Shown: positions 1 to 11,071 of the stretch, piece after piece | How the letters are laid out: every line of letters starts with the position of its first letter | How positions within the stretch are numbered: the stretch's first letter is position 1 | NCBI RefSeq assembly: GCF_030272615.1 | Contig: NC_081413.1 | Span: 332,668,302 to 332,732,301, forward strand | Direction: 5' to 3' | DNA: 64,000 bases | Source of the DNA: Cryptomeria japonica | Lineage: Eukaryota; Streptophyta; Pinopsida; Cupressales; Cupressaceae | Program-made: the position numbers and the translations under genes | Notes under the pieces: model-generated | What the model was told of the DNA's origin: nothing | The model's database searches: none | Seen by the model: only the letters and a program-made list of their open reading frames with translations

Positions 1-103
1 TTTTTGGTTTTTATGGCCTAGATAGGAGTGAGGTGATGTGTCCTTGATCTTGGAGGTGGATTGGAGTTGAAAAAATGAGGAAATAAGCCTAAAATAAGAT
101 TTT

Positions 104-613
104 CGCTCTTGACCCTTCCAAAGGGTCCAGAGCGAAAATCCTAAAAACCATCTTATCCTCCAAATTTTGTGCTAAGTCAGGCCTAGACTAGGGTGAGAAA
201 AGCTATTTGGAATGCGCTTGGAAAGATGTTTGACCTTCAAAAGTGTGAATTTTGAGCTAAAAGGTGAATTTCGCTCCTGATCCTTCCAAAGGGTCCAGAG
301 CGAAATTCTTCATCTACCTATTTCCTCCTTGTGTCAAGTCAAGACTTGGAGTCCTAAGGCGTAGTTGAGGTTGAAATGATGTTACTTTGCCCTGCAAGAG
401 GATTTTGAAGTAAAAAAATGGAGTAATTGAGGCCTAACCAAGAAAATTCGCTCCTGACCCTTCCAGAGGGTCCAGGGCGAAATCTTTTGAAACTCCTATT
501 TTTCACCTTGTTTGGGCCAGGCGAGGAGCTGGTTATGAGGTAACTTTGAAAAGAGGTGTAAATTGGCCAGGAATGCAAAATTCGCTCCTGACCCTTCCAG
601 AGGGTCCAGGGCG
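104..613 (+). repeat. Four dispersed 31-bp double-stem hairpins in LTR F
   Basis: Units lie at 104-134, 272-302, 449-479 and 583-613. Each runs from CGCTC to GAGCG or GGGCG over exactly 31 bp, with an inner palindrome of the form GACCCTT-CCA-AAGGGTC. The spacers between units are unrelated in length, so this is not a simple tandem array. The region is probably U3, because it lies upstream of the TATA box. Confidence 0.75.
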
Positions 614-785
614 AAATTCTTATAGGGCCTGTCCCTGGAAAGAATCTTGAACAAACTTCATTTTGATGTCTTCTTGTTGATGATTTAAGGTATGAAATAC
701 TATGCTGAAATGAATTTATTACGTCCTTAATCATCTATTGATTTGTTTTTGCAGATGAAAGAAGATCAAGCCAAGACAAGGACGA

Positions 786-900
786 CCTTCTCCAGTCCAG
801 CATCAACAAGGACAGCCTTCTCCAGTCCAGCATCAACAAGGATGGCCTTCTCCGGTCCAGCATCATCAGGGATGACCTCTTCCAGTCCAACATTTGAAGG
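786..900 (+). repeat. 30-bp tandem repeat, about 3.8 units
   Basis: Units start at 786, 816, 846 and 876 (the last is partial) and share a CCTTCTCCAGTCCAGCATC core. Units 1 and 2 are nearly identical; units 3 and 4 are diverged. The 30-bp period keeps all frames open, which explains the repetitive open frames on both strands. I do not regard them as genes. Confidence 0.8.
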
Positions 901-1319
901 AAAGGTACACCATCCATCCTGCACATCAAAGACAAAGGAGGTTAGAGCGAGGGTCCGTTGGAGAAGCAGACAGTTTCAGAAGAGTTAACTTAAGTTAGCT
1001 TCTCAGCATCGCCAAATTGAACATCAATCAAGTGTCGGACAAGGTGGCGTCCCAGTCATCACTCCTCCATGTCGGATTGGTCCACCCCAGCGTGTCTAGA
1101 TTCAATGTACTTGGCTCATCAAAATGGCACAAACTTCAATGTACCTACCCTGGTTATCCATTGGTCGATTATTCCAGAGAAGACATGTGTCCAAATAATG
1201 CAATTATTTCATTGGTCAGAATTGAGTTTGTTGTAACAAACCCTAATTAGGGTTTTCATTGTAAAATCTTGGCCATTGATCTCAATTTGATCTTAGCCAT
1301 TGAATTGTATTAAGGGCAC

Positions 1320-1327
1320 TATATAAG
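1320..1327 (+). promoter_or_regulatory. TATA box of LTR F
   Basis: TATATAAG followed by GCCCTGG is the only strong plus-strand TATA motif in this LTR. Transcription would start near 1350, which makes 1350-2201 the R-U5 part. Confidence 0.5.
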
Positions 1328-2201
1328 CCCTGGCTCCTCATTTGTAAAGGCGAATGGTTAGCTAATAGAGAATAGTTAGTAAATAGTTGATAGTCGGTGA
1401 ATAAGTAGTAGAATAGCAAATAGAATAGCAATTAGAGTAGACTAGGAAGAGAAGACAAGACATTGTTGCCTTAATTGTAAATACTTCTTTTTCATTGAAG
1501 ATATGGTGAAATATGTCGTTTCGTTGCAATATGCATGGTCTCTTGTTGAATCTTCATTTTAGATGATAGATAATTAAATTGAATGAAAGAAGTCGTTGAA
1601 TGCACCTATGTGGAATCCGTCTAATCCATACCACTAGCCTCTTACTGATTGTAAGTGCGCCCTGCGTGGTCAACTGGCATAAAATGAGCTTAATCTCAAG
1701 CCGTTACATGTCTATTGTTCATGCATTAACTTGAATGATGATCAGTATCTGATGGTGTCCGATTTGAATATATTTGAAGCATCCCCCAGAAGATCGCACT
1801 GAGTTGGTGTTGAATTGTTCAACTTGATGGTGAGACCTAGCCCAGTAGGACTCCACCTAGTCGTTCATCCATCTTCTCGCATTCTAGGTAGTAGAGTAGA
1901 CGTCCTGAATCCTGCATCTTTTGTCATTTTTTTGTCTTCCAGTTAGTTTATAGGACTTGTGATTCCATCAAATCAGACGTTTAGGTCGTCAAGTGTAAGT
2001 CCCCTTGTGATTCCAGCAAAATCACATCATACCACAGAGAACTTATCCACAAGTAGAGAACCTACATACAAGAACCTTGGAGTTGCCTCAACTGATCCTT
2101 CGGCGAGATCTTCAGTAGTCGGGAAACTTTGCTCAAGAGAGGATAAGGTACCTTTAGGTATTCTATTCTGTGTTTGGTCGTGTACAAAATACACATCAAC
2201 A

Positions 2202-2325
2202 GATACATAGGTTATTTGCTGTTCTATTTGCTTCTGCTACTAATTTTCCTGTACTTTCCTTTTTGATCTCACAACCTTTAGCATGCAATGTAAGGATATG
2301 TCCTTGATCACACATTTGACTAACA
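2202..2325 (-). pseudogene. Copia polyprotein fragment, downstream of protease
   Basis: Read on the minus strand, this encodes a copia-like stretch just after the protease (SQMCDQG, then LHAKGCEI, then GKLVAEANR). It continues the frame that ends at 10743. The sequence between is solo LTR B' with TSD TAACA (2321-2325 and 10738-10742). Taking out B' and one TSD joins the two parts in frame. The left edge is cut by LTR F at 2201. Integrase, RT and RNase H of this element would lie outside the window. Confidence 0.75.
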
Positions 2326-2554
2326 TGTAATGTGCCCTTCTCAGTGAGGAGTAATTAGTGGTCCATTGGCCTATCTCGGAGACCCGTTGGCTGATCGGAA
2401 TGAAGAATTAGGGTTTCCTATTTTTATGGAGCTTTGTATGATCTAATTGGTGCTTATCTAATAGGGCTTCTGCAACTTCATTCGTGGATTCCTTCTGGGT
2501 TTTTCGAGAGCTTCACAGTGATATAACATGCATTCAGTTTTGAGAGGAATTCTG

Positions 2555-2688
2555 AACTTACTATTTTTAGTAAGTTGGTGGCAACTGTTAGGGTTTTGAG
2601 ATTATTCTGAGTTTTCTGAGCTTCTTCTCATGGTTCGAAAAGCAGGCTGTTTGGAGTTGTTTTCGAGACTTACTATTTTTAGTAAGTG
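2555..2688. repeat. Two copies of a perfect inverted repeat in LTR B'
   Basis: The palindrome ACTTACTA-TTTT-TAGTAAGT occurs at 2555-2576 (extended by one base pair) and 2669-2688. The same pair is present in LTR B at 31865-31886 and 31980-31999, at nearly the same spacing. Confidence 0.8.
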
Positions 2689-3464
2689 CAATTTCAGGCA
2701 ATTCTGTTTTAGCAGTGCAGTTCAAAGCCTCGGCCTAGTCCAATTGTTGGTTTTTGGCATTTCAACCCTATCTAACTACAACTTGGAAAATAAAATAGGA
2801 TGGGACAACAATCTTTCTTCTTTTTTCAAGAAAGGCAATATCCTTTTCTCTTCATAGAAAAGGATAGCGATTGAATAACAACAGTAACCACTTTTAAGTG
2901 AAATAAGAGAAAGGAAATGAAGTTTACTGAAAGCGCAAAGACTTCGGTCACTTTCTTCGGGACGGGACAGCAATATCAAGCTCAAAGACTTGACTATTGG
3001 AAGTCCTATCTACCCTTTGCTATACTAAATTTTACAACGAATAAAAGATAACAACTCAAAGACTGGAATAATCTATTCTTTCAACACAAAGACAAGAACT
3101 AATGCAAGCTCAAAGACTTGCTGCTATTTCTTATCAAACAGTAATTTTTCCTCAAGAATAGATGCAAGCTCAAAGACTTGCTGCTCCTTCAAGAGAGTTT
3201 CCTATTTTAATTAATCTTCTCTACTTGCAGCTCAAAGACTTCAAATCAGATTGGACTAAGCTCCTTTAGAAACACTTGACATAGAAGAAATAAAAGATTC
3301 AAACTCAAACATGTAGCTCAAAGACTCAAAACTTGAGTAATCCTTCTTTATTATTCTTTAAAAACTTTCAATCCACATACATAAGTTCAAAGACTTCTTG
3401 CTGTAAATTTGGCAGAGTTTTTGCTTGCTTTCCCAAAAGATGATAATTACAATAGAGCCCTCCA

Positions 3465-3472
3465 GTATTCAT
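3465..3472 (-). promoter_or_regulatory. Degenerate TATA box of LTR A copy 1
   Basis: The minus strand reads TATGAATA where copies 2 to 5 read TATAAATA. It lies about 310 bp downstream of the stop codon of the LTR reading frame, so the frame is in U3. This copy may have lost promoter strength. Confidence 0.5.
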
Positions 3473-3782
3473 AGAAGAGGAGCCTTGAGAAAAAGGTGGG
3501 AGGATCCTAACTAACTTGAGAGATTCTCTCAACCACCAAGACTCATTCAATAACTAACTGAGACTTCATTAACTAACGAAGAGTTACTCCAACTAACTAA
3601 GACTTATTCCAACTACAGTCCTAATCGGACACAACTTGTAGTTGCCTTACATGTAATTACAAAAGTGCAAGTAATGTGTAACTTGCATTTTACAAAAAAT
3701 ACTTTTACACGTAACTTGCTAAAACTAAATTACAACTAAATATTACAAAAGAAGGAAAATTCAACTAAGTGTTGAAAAACAC

Positions 3783-6700
3783 TTAAGTTGCATTTTGTGA
3801 AGACACAAATCCTTGAAATTTCGGGATGCTCCCTTGTAGTTCCTTGGGATTCGGTTCATGGGTGTTCTTGGCAACAACCATAGTCTTCACAATAGTGTCG
3901 TAACAACGGAGGAGCGCAGAATTGTTTTTATCCAGGATAGACTGGATTTCACGCAGAAAGGCTTGGTGTTTCATCAATGCTTGAATCGAAGTTGCCGAGA
4001 ATTGTTCGTTCCTCCATTCATTATGAATCCTCATCTGTAAATCAGCAAGAACTTCTTCTTCTGGAATTAGCTTTCCATCCTGACTTACTATGTTGCAAGA
4101 GGCCCTTTCACAATGTGAGACAATATCTCGGTAAACTTCATTCCGAAATCTCCTTGCATCACCTATCTCCTCAATGAGGGATTTAAGAACAAGGGTCTTG
4201 TTTTCCAGGAGTTCTTCAAATTCCAAGTACATGGCCCTGGAAGAGATGATGGCATGCTCCTGTAAAATACTCAGCTGTTGTTGGGGCATGGTACGCCAGA
4301 TTGTCAAACTTTTCTCAACACTTTCCAGATTCTTTTTGAAAGTGTTAGAAGTCTGATCCAGTTTCTCCTCAATGGTCTCTAGTTTAGACATTATTTGAAA
4401 AATGTCTTTTATTACTTGTACACATTGATCATGAAGTTGATCAACCCAGGAATCCAATGCTTGTACCTTTTGAGCAGCCCTTTCCACTCCACGAATCGAT
4501 TCTTGGGAACTTGAAGAACCTATGGAGTTACTCCCTTTAGCAGCAAGTTTTGTGATTTTATGAATGGCTGCCATAAATTGTCGGTTTTCCTCTTTTAGCT
4601 TGTCTTTCTTCGCTAGAAGCTCATCACACCTTTGCACCAGTGAAGCAATAGAAAACTGAGCATCATGTTTAATGACCTCATGCGTTTGCTTGCCCAACTC
4701 TATCCTCGTAACCTTATAATCAGCAGCTGACATTTCATCAAGTGGCTTATCTACAATAGGTTCCACAATTTTAGCTACTTTCATCTTGTTGCTATCAACA
4801 GTTACCCTAGAGATAGTCTTGGCCTTCTTAGCAACTTTGGATCTAGACTGTTTGAGTTGCTGGTAATCAAAGGCATCAGGTGAGATTTCTTGCTTCTTCC
4901 TTTTCAGGATAAAAGAACTAAGCCATGTAGGCAAAGTCATGAACTCTCTTCTAGTAGCAGCCATAGGCAAAGGAGAAGTAGTTTCTGTTTGAATTACCGT
5001 GGTCACCCTGGGAGGAATATCTGTTTGGACAGCGACCACGGTTTGCTCAGTTACCAATGGACATGAAGACTGCCTCATGAATTCTTCAAAACCAGAAGTG
5101 AGAGTATCAATTTCTGATAACTAGATGCAAGTAGGAATATCCTTAGGAACTTTCAACACACTTTCTTCTTGATGATCAGGAGATGGCTCGTATGCTGAAA
5201 TGGGAATTGCATTATGAGGAGACTCATGCACAAGCAAATTAGGTGGAGAAAGAGGCGTCTCAATGGAAACTGGAGGAATGACCTCATGAGGCGATTCTGA
5301 AACTGGAGATTTAGGAGCATCATCAGATTGCTGCCCCTCTTCTGGATTATCCAGATCGATCACCTGAACATGGAATCGTGATTTTTCCTTCCTACAAACA
5401 GTCGTCTCCTCAGGAGGAAGCACTACTGCACGACTGACTCGTAACTTGATCCTTGTGCCCGAAGATGAAGCACCCTCCTTGTTGTCAATCTGAATCTTAG
5501 ATTTCCGTCCAAGAGGCCCTGTAGAATCATCTTCTTTACGAACCTTGATTTTGATAAGTCTAACAGCATTACTTTTTAGCCATGAGTTGCTGTTGGCCAA
5601 GATAGGCTGAAATCTGTCAAGGATGGATATGCACTCCTTGTGCGACCATTGGATCAACGGAAGTGGAGCTTCCTCAACCCTTCGTGAAGTGTATTCAGGA
5701 TCAAGTATATGCCCGTCATCAATCATCCCTTGTGGGATATCTGCCAAGTTCAAATGAACAATTTGCTCAACTGTGAGCCTGCAGTAATCCATCTTGAGGA
5801 CTTCGGCTTCTGTGCGGAGATCTACCCAGATGTCTTCAATGCGATGAACATGCACAATGGATTTCTTGATTTTCTCCTTCATACCTCTATAATCAAAATC
5901 AGCTCTAGGTTTAAACCTTTTGAGCTTGATTTCGTGCAATTCAGCCTCCATGGCCTTAGCCTTTACAGATGTGACAAGGGAGTATTGGCCAATTTTCAAT
6001 GGGTTTGTGGTAGAGATCCCCATTCCAACCTTGTGTCTAGCAGACTGAAAAGTGTGAAGAGCCATGATCTGTCTTCTCAACTCCATAAGAATTATCTTAT
6101 CGGTTGGGTATCTCGGAAGCATGTATGGCTGACCATCATAGCATCCTATCCTCATATAGGTGAAGGTGGGAAATTGCAGAAACAAACACCCATACTCCGA
6201 CACCTTGACCCATGCCTCATCCGATACTCTCTTGTTCCTGAGATTTTTGTTAAACTGACACATGAAATATCCGAAGAATGCATCTTGGACCCTTCTAAAA
6301 TGCAGTCTGCTGGGTCTCAATGGCAACTGCTCATAATATTCCCAAACTGGTATAAGCGAGCGATCACCCTTGGTAGAAAGACCTGGAAAGTGTCTAAGTG
6401 ATGTTGCTAAATATACCAAATAAGAATTCATGAAGAAGGTCATGGTGGTAGGAACTGCTGCAAGTTGTTCGCACAAGGCATCGCTGAAGATTTCCCCCCA
6501 TGAAATGTGATGTGACTGCCGTATGAACATAATGAACTGATACATCCATGGCTCAAAGACATTGGAATGTTCAAAGCCCATCATCCTGCTGTGAAGAGTG
6601 ATGGTGTCTCCTATCTCCCATTTGAAATCACAACAGTACAACTTTGCCCACCTTGAGAAGGAAGGTCGTGGTTCTTGGATCGACCTATTGATATGCCGCT

Positions 6701-7139
6701 TGCAATCTTTTTCCCTCTTCACGTAATATTCCGCTGTAGTTTCTTTGGTGATTTCCATATAAACAGGTGCAGGAGGTATTCTGAAGACCTTCTCGATTGT
6801 GTCCGCATCGAGACGAATTATAGCTTCACCATCATCATTTTTGATGACTCTTGATTCCTTGTCAAAATGATGGGCGCATGCAAGAACGAACTCAGGTTCT
6901 AGGGCAGCCACCGAGAAGGAAGATGCATGATGGATATGGCTGTCCAACAGCCGCTGCAAGTTATTATCCTGTGGATCTTCTACCCTATTGACGAATTCTG
7001 CCATATCAACCTTCCCTATCTCTGTGTCTCTGAAGCGATCCAAAGGAGAAGAAACCTGGGAAGGTACAACCTCATTCTGATATTTGTCATATTTGTATTT
7101 CATTTTCTTTGGAGTTGGAGATGCCGGCAAATCTGACAT
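3783..7139 (-). pseudogene. LTR-encoded protein of family A, copy 1 (one internal stop)
   Basis: One uninterrupted frame of 1,119 codons apart from a single TAG at 5121-5123, where copy 3 has CAG. I chose the start at the shared Met-Ser-Asp-Leu; an upstream Met at 7211 would add 24 residues, and the sequence above it looks like translated non-coding DNA. Residues 1-520 appear globular and are conserved in all copies (KMKYKYDKYQNEV near 12, SRMMG near 184, PRYPTDK near 342). Residues 520-740 are charged, then Pro/Ser/Glu-rich. After a basic KRKK patch near 745, about 820-1100 is heptad-rich and probably coiled coil. I see no signal peptide, zinc knuckle or polymerase motif. I do not recognise the family; a plant-mobile-domain relationship is possible but untested. 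This is the best preserved copy in the window. Confidence 0.75.
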
Positions 7140-9435
7140 TGATTGTGAACCTGGAATGCTGTGATGAAGACTTAAAAGAGTTAAGGCAACATCATAGTTA
7201 GCTGCAAATATCATTCTTCCTTCTCCAAATGGGTAAAACTTTGATTCTTGAATTTCACGATTTTGTGAGAGGAAGAGGAGAAATATGTAGAAATGGGAAA
7301 ATCTTGACTTTGACCAATTTCGGATCTTGAGAGAATTTTCGCAAGTATACAAGTTGGAAAGGACATACATGCAATCGGGGTTTTAAAACCCGAATACAAG
7401 TACACTTGTAAATTCGAAAATGGAGAAATGGACGAAAAATGAGATTTTGACTTGCGGGAAATGATGGAAACGGAAAGTACGGATATGGGGAACATGAATG
7501 GATAGAAATGGGAAAATCCGGGAAAGTCATTTTCATGAAAATGGGAATAACTCTTCAACATTTAATTCGGTTTTTAAATCCCGAATTTGCAAGGGATGGG
7601 TATTTCACACTTTTTAACTTGGAATTTTAACCAAAAATGGTTAAATTCCTTAACCATAGGGGAAGAACAAGAATTTCCAGCGAACTTGTAATCGAGATTA
7701 AAAATCCCGAATACAAGTAAAGAGGGAATTTTTAGGAAAGAACAATGCAATTCAAAAATTGCATACCAAGGGAAGAATCCTCTCACAAAAACCGATTTTT
7801 GGGGGAAGAACAACACATGCCAAAAAAAATGCAACTAAGAACGAAAATTAAGAAAACAAGAAAATAATAAAATGAAGAAAAGAAAGGAAAGAGAACAAAC
7901 CTTTCTTGAAAATGCAAAATGCTTCTCCAATAATGCAACAATTCTTGGAATGAAGAAGCAAAATCAATCAATAGAAGCAATCCGTAATGCCAAACCCTTA
8001 TCACGTTTTTGCAAGAATGTCTTATATGAAAAACGTGGCAGTAAAATGCAAACTTGGAGGCACATGAAGAGGTCAAATCTTCCTCAAATCCCAACGCCTT
8101 AGCATGGAAAGCAAAAACGATTCATCTTGTCAAAGATTCGTGGCATTAAACCCTTCCAATTTGCAGCCAAAGGAATGACGTGGAGGAAAAACGTGGTATT
8201 CAATGCATCATTGATGGATCATTAAATAGCTTAAATCTTATCCCAAACTCCACGCCTAGGTGAGAGAAGGGAAAACAATTTAGGAGAATGCAGATTTGTG
8301 GAGTGAAAAACGCCCAAAATGTGGATTGAAGGAACCACGTGTTAGCTGATTTAGCTCAAAAAACTAGTAATGATAAACCCTAAATAGCGTAAAATGTGTT
8401 TGTAAATGCATGAGAATAGGATAGAATCCTAAACGCCTTGCATCTCCAACAAATCTCCCCAAAAAATCGCTTTGAAATCTTCAACAAATCCGTTTTTCTT
8501 GCAAATCGGGTTTTTGGGGACAAGGAACAAGTTCGAATTGTCATGAAACAATGAAAATCGGGTTTTGGGGAAGAAATAACAAGTTTTAATTTCACTTTTT
8601 CCACTTACAAGGCAAAATCGGGAATTTTAAGACAAATAGCAAGTTTAAAATTTTACTTTTTCACTTACTAGGCCAAAATTGGGTTTTTTGGAGCAAATGA
8701 CAAGTTTAAAAATTGTCAAAAATGCACTTGCAAGGCAAAATCGGGGTTTTTGGAGCAAACTGCAAGTTTTAATTACTTGTAAAAGGGAAATAAAATCCCT
8801 ACAACAAGTTAGAAATACTTGCACATATGTAATGGGGATTTAAAATCCCTATTACATGCAAAAACCATTAAAGTAGGGGTTTTTTGACCAAACTGCAAGT
8901 TTACTTGTAGTTGAGCCAAAAAATCCCTATTTTAACTACACAAGACCAAAAAACAATAAAAAACAAGACAAAAACAAGATAGGGAAATTTAAAAGAAATT
9001 GCAATTAACATCTTTTAATAAAAATGCACATGTAATAAGTTAAAAATTCCCCTACAACAACCAAAACAATGAATATCATTAAAACTTGTAGTTTGAAGAA
9101 AATTCTCCACCTGCAGTCGGGATTTTAAAACTCGAAATTGAAGGAAAGACATAGCAAACGAACCCAAAATTTGACGAAATTCGAAACGCAGTTCGAGGAT
9201 GGACTGAGGGTTAAGCCAGTCCAAGGATTAGTCAAAATTCTGCCTCGGGAAGCATGCCATAGAGTAAATTTTTTCATTTTTTCACAAAAATTTCATGTAG
9301 TGGTCTTTCATTTTTGGAAACAAAAATGAGGACAACAAGTTGGATGCCAAACACATGAGGGAGTGGGAAATGAAATGCAAATGAAGAAGTTGTAATTTGG
9401 ATGCCATTTGGAGGTGAATTTGGGGTCTCAGAGTC

Positions 9436-9443
9436 TATAAATA
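9436..9443 (+). promoter_or_regulatory. TATA box of LTR B'
   Basis: TATAAATA followed by TGAGAGC; the matching position in LTR B (32451) reads TATAAATATG. It fixes the orientation of the B family as plus at both sites. Confidence 0.55.
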
Positions 9444-10267
9444 TGAGAGCGTGGTCTCTCATTTGTCATCTTTGAACATTTTCATAACGAAGTGCTGCCA
9501 ATATTGTGCCAGACCTTTGTTTCGAAGTTGCGTGCTTCCTAGCTTGTACCAGTCTCTTGCTTGGGAGTAGCACCTAGCTGTGAGAGAGCCTATTTCTCAT
9601 TCAGAGGAGTAGATTGAGCTTCAAAGTGATGGAGTTTGCTATTATATTTTCAGTATTCTGATTGCTGCTGTGTTTTTTGGTGTGTTCTGGGTGTATAGTG
9701 GCTGAAGCAATATTTTGATCATACCTCCTTGCTTGCTGAGTGTTTCAATATGGGTATTGGCTTTGATTTTCTCTGTCCTATAGGCGATGATGTCCTCCAA
9801 AGGGGAGATGATAGTTGGCTGATTTGAATTTTCTATCGCTGGTCGAACTTTTCTGCTGGGCCGCCCCTTCCCTAGCTGCCTTGGGATGCGTGCAGCTAAT
9901 CTCGAACTTCGAAGTTGTAGGTTTGAGGTTCAGAAATGGTCACTTATACCATATTAGTCATTTGCTTTTGATTTGGTGTGATTTCGAGTAGATTTGAGTT
10001 AGTTATGAGTATTTTGGTGTTTCCGGTAGTGGTTGGTCTACGTGTTATTGACTTTCAGAAGAAAGAACAACAGTAGTTGTTTTATGTTTGAGTTGGTTTT
10101 AGAGGTAGCTATCATTTGTGATCAACATTGTTCTTCTATTCTAATCATTTCTCTTTATATTGTAAGGGTGAATAGTAGTACTATCAACCACTTCTGGATT
10201 GTAAAGCATACCTCGCTGAAAAGTGGAAGAGGCTGGCTTGCCACCTACATTTGATATTTGTAATTTT

Positions 10268-10433
10268 GTCCTCCTGCTGCATAAGCAGTCGAGTGATAAT
10301 TGTTTGTAATGGTCCTCCCGCTGCATAAGCTGTCGAGTGATTTTTGTTTGTAATGGTCCTCCCGTTGCATAAGCAGTTGAGTTGAGCTTTGTTGTATGTG
10401 TTCATCCTCCCGCTGAGATACGCGGTAGAGTGA
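10268..10433 (+). repeat. Four hairpin units in LTR B', downstream of the TATA box
   Basis: Units begin at 10268, 10312, 10356 and 10403, about 45 bp apart, each of the form TCCTCCCGCTGCATAAGCAG then TCGAGTG or similar. Stems differ between units but remain paired (CTGC/GCAG, CCGC/GCGG). Related single hairpins with GAAA loops occur nearby, for example near 10500. LTR B has three such units at 33242-33360. Confidence 0.7.
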
Positions 10434-10742
10434 TTCGTGCTTGGTTATGTTCTTGTTTCTCCTTGGCTGGTTTACCGCCAGGCTTTCTTGTTTCTATCCC
10501 ACTGAAAAGTGGAAGGGGCTGGCTTGCCGCCCATTATTGTAATCAATACTTTCAGCAGTTTGCGACTAATGATCCCCTGCTACCATATGCTCTCACCCTC
10601 CCAGTTTGGGCTCTCGGTGATGAAAAGGTGTAGGGTTCTTTCCAGTTGGTTTGGATTTCATTTCTTTTACCCTAACGGGTGTTGTTGTGCTTCTAATCTT
10701 GTTGAAAAATCAAAAAAAATTTGTTGGAGTTATTACATAACA

Positions 10743-11071
10743 CCAAGAATATTATTCTTCAAACCTTGAACATATAAGACATTTTCTATTTTTGTTTTTC
10801 CATTATTTAGGCTAAGAGTACCTTTTCCAATTATCCTTCTTGTAGCATTTTCTCCAAATTTCATAGTTTCACCATCTATTGTCTTCAAAGTGTAAAAATT
10901 TCTCTTGTCCCCTATCATGTGGCTTGAGCATCGACTGTCAATGTACCATTGGTTTCCTTTATCTTGGGCATGAAAAGCAGTTTGCTCTAGAATAGACTTC
11001 TCTTTCTTCTGCTTTTCTTTCTTTTTCTTGCTTTTCCAAATTTTGCAAGTTCTTTCTTCTATTTAGCAAGG
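10743..11071 (-). pseudogene. Copia gag end and protease
   Basis: The minus strand encodes a Lys/Glu-rich gag tail, then the aspartic protease start WYIDSRCSSHMIGD (10900-10950), then a block ending ENVLYVQGLKNNILGV. The usual catalytic Asp-Ser-Gly reads Asp-Ser-Arg here (10931-10939), so the enzyme would be inactive. Stops and frame changes occur in the gag tail. Right of 11071 the element is interrupted by LTR G (TSD-like GTATA/GTATC) and resumes at 18770; left of 10743 it is interrupted by LTR B'. Confidence 0.8.

Larger units (their letters stand above)
1..2201 (+). mobile_element. LTR F, 3' part of a long LTR inserted in the copia element
   Basis: The left end lies outside the window. 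The right end is a canonical ...ATCAACA at 2201, where copia protease-region coding sequence resumes; the flanking 5 bp GATAC (2202-2206) would be one TSD copy. Plus orientation is inferred from a TATA box at 1320-1327. The unit holds four hairpins (104-613), a 30-bp tandem repeat (786-900) and no convincing gene; the short open frames here are repeat artefacts. No gag or pol is seen, so it could be a solo LTR or the 3' LTR of a full element. Confidence 0.7.
2766..9337 (-). mobile_element. LTR A copy 1 (left end truncated), carries an internal reading frame
   Basis: The right end at 9337 is the reverse complement of the family start TGTTGTCCTCATTTTTG, shared with 11418 and 43304. At the left, homology to the other copies starts at 2766 and about 85 bp of the terminus is missing. 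Reading leftwards it holds an AT-rich leader (9337-7140), the LTR reading frame (7139-3783), a degenerate TATA box (3465-3472) and an array of motifs around CAAAGACT. It is inserted in LTR B'. No TSD can be checked because the left junction is deleted. Confidence 0.85.
2326..10737 (+). mobile_element. Solo LTR B' (nested around A copy 1)
   Basis: It begins TGTAATGTGCCC at 2326 and ends ...TATTACA at 10737, flanked by a perfect 5-bp TSD TAACA. Its own sequence is 2326-2765 plus 9338-10737; 2766-9337 is a later insertion of LTR A. It matches LTR B at 31757-33666 throughout, including paired inverted repeats, a TATA box and hairpin units. Compared with B, about 300 bp of B' is missing at the left junction with A, so a deletion removed part of B' and the adjoining end of A. 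The plus orientation comes from the TATA box at 9436. Confidence 0.85.

Noticed and set aside
735..988. Overlapping repetitive open frames on both strands
   Set aside because: They follow from a 30-bp tandem repeat (a multiple of three) that leaves all frames open. There is no homology or gene context.
2735..2765. TGTTGG at 2744 as the true left end of LTR A copy 1
   Set aside because: Only six to eight bases match, the next 80 bp of the LTR are absent and no TSD partner fits AGTTG at 9338. A junction deletion explains it better.
5709..6401. Long plus-strand frame opposite the LTR protein
   Set aside because: It mirrors the minus-strand coding region. Equivalent shadows occur at 39871-40176 and 48715-49230 and carry no independent conserved motif.
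2766..9337. A cellular gene of about 1,120 codons
   Set aside because: The frame recurs in five copies here, always within the same TG...CA unit, so it belongs to the LTR.
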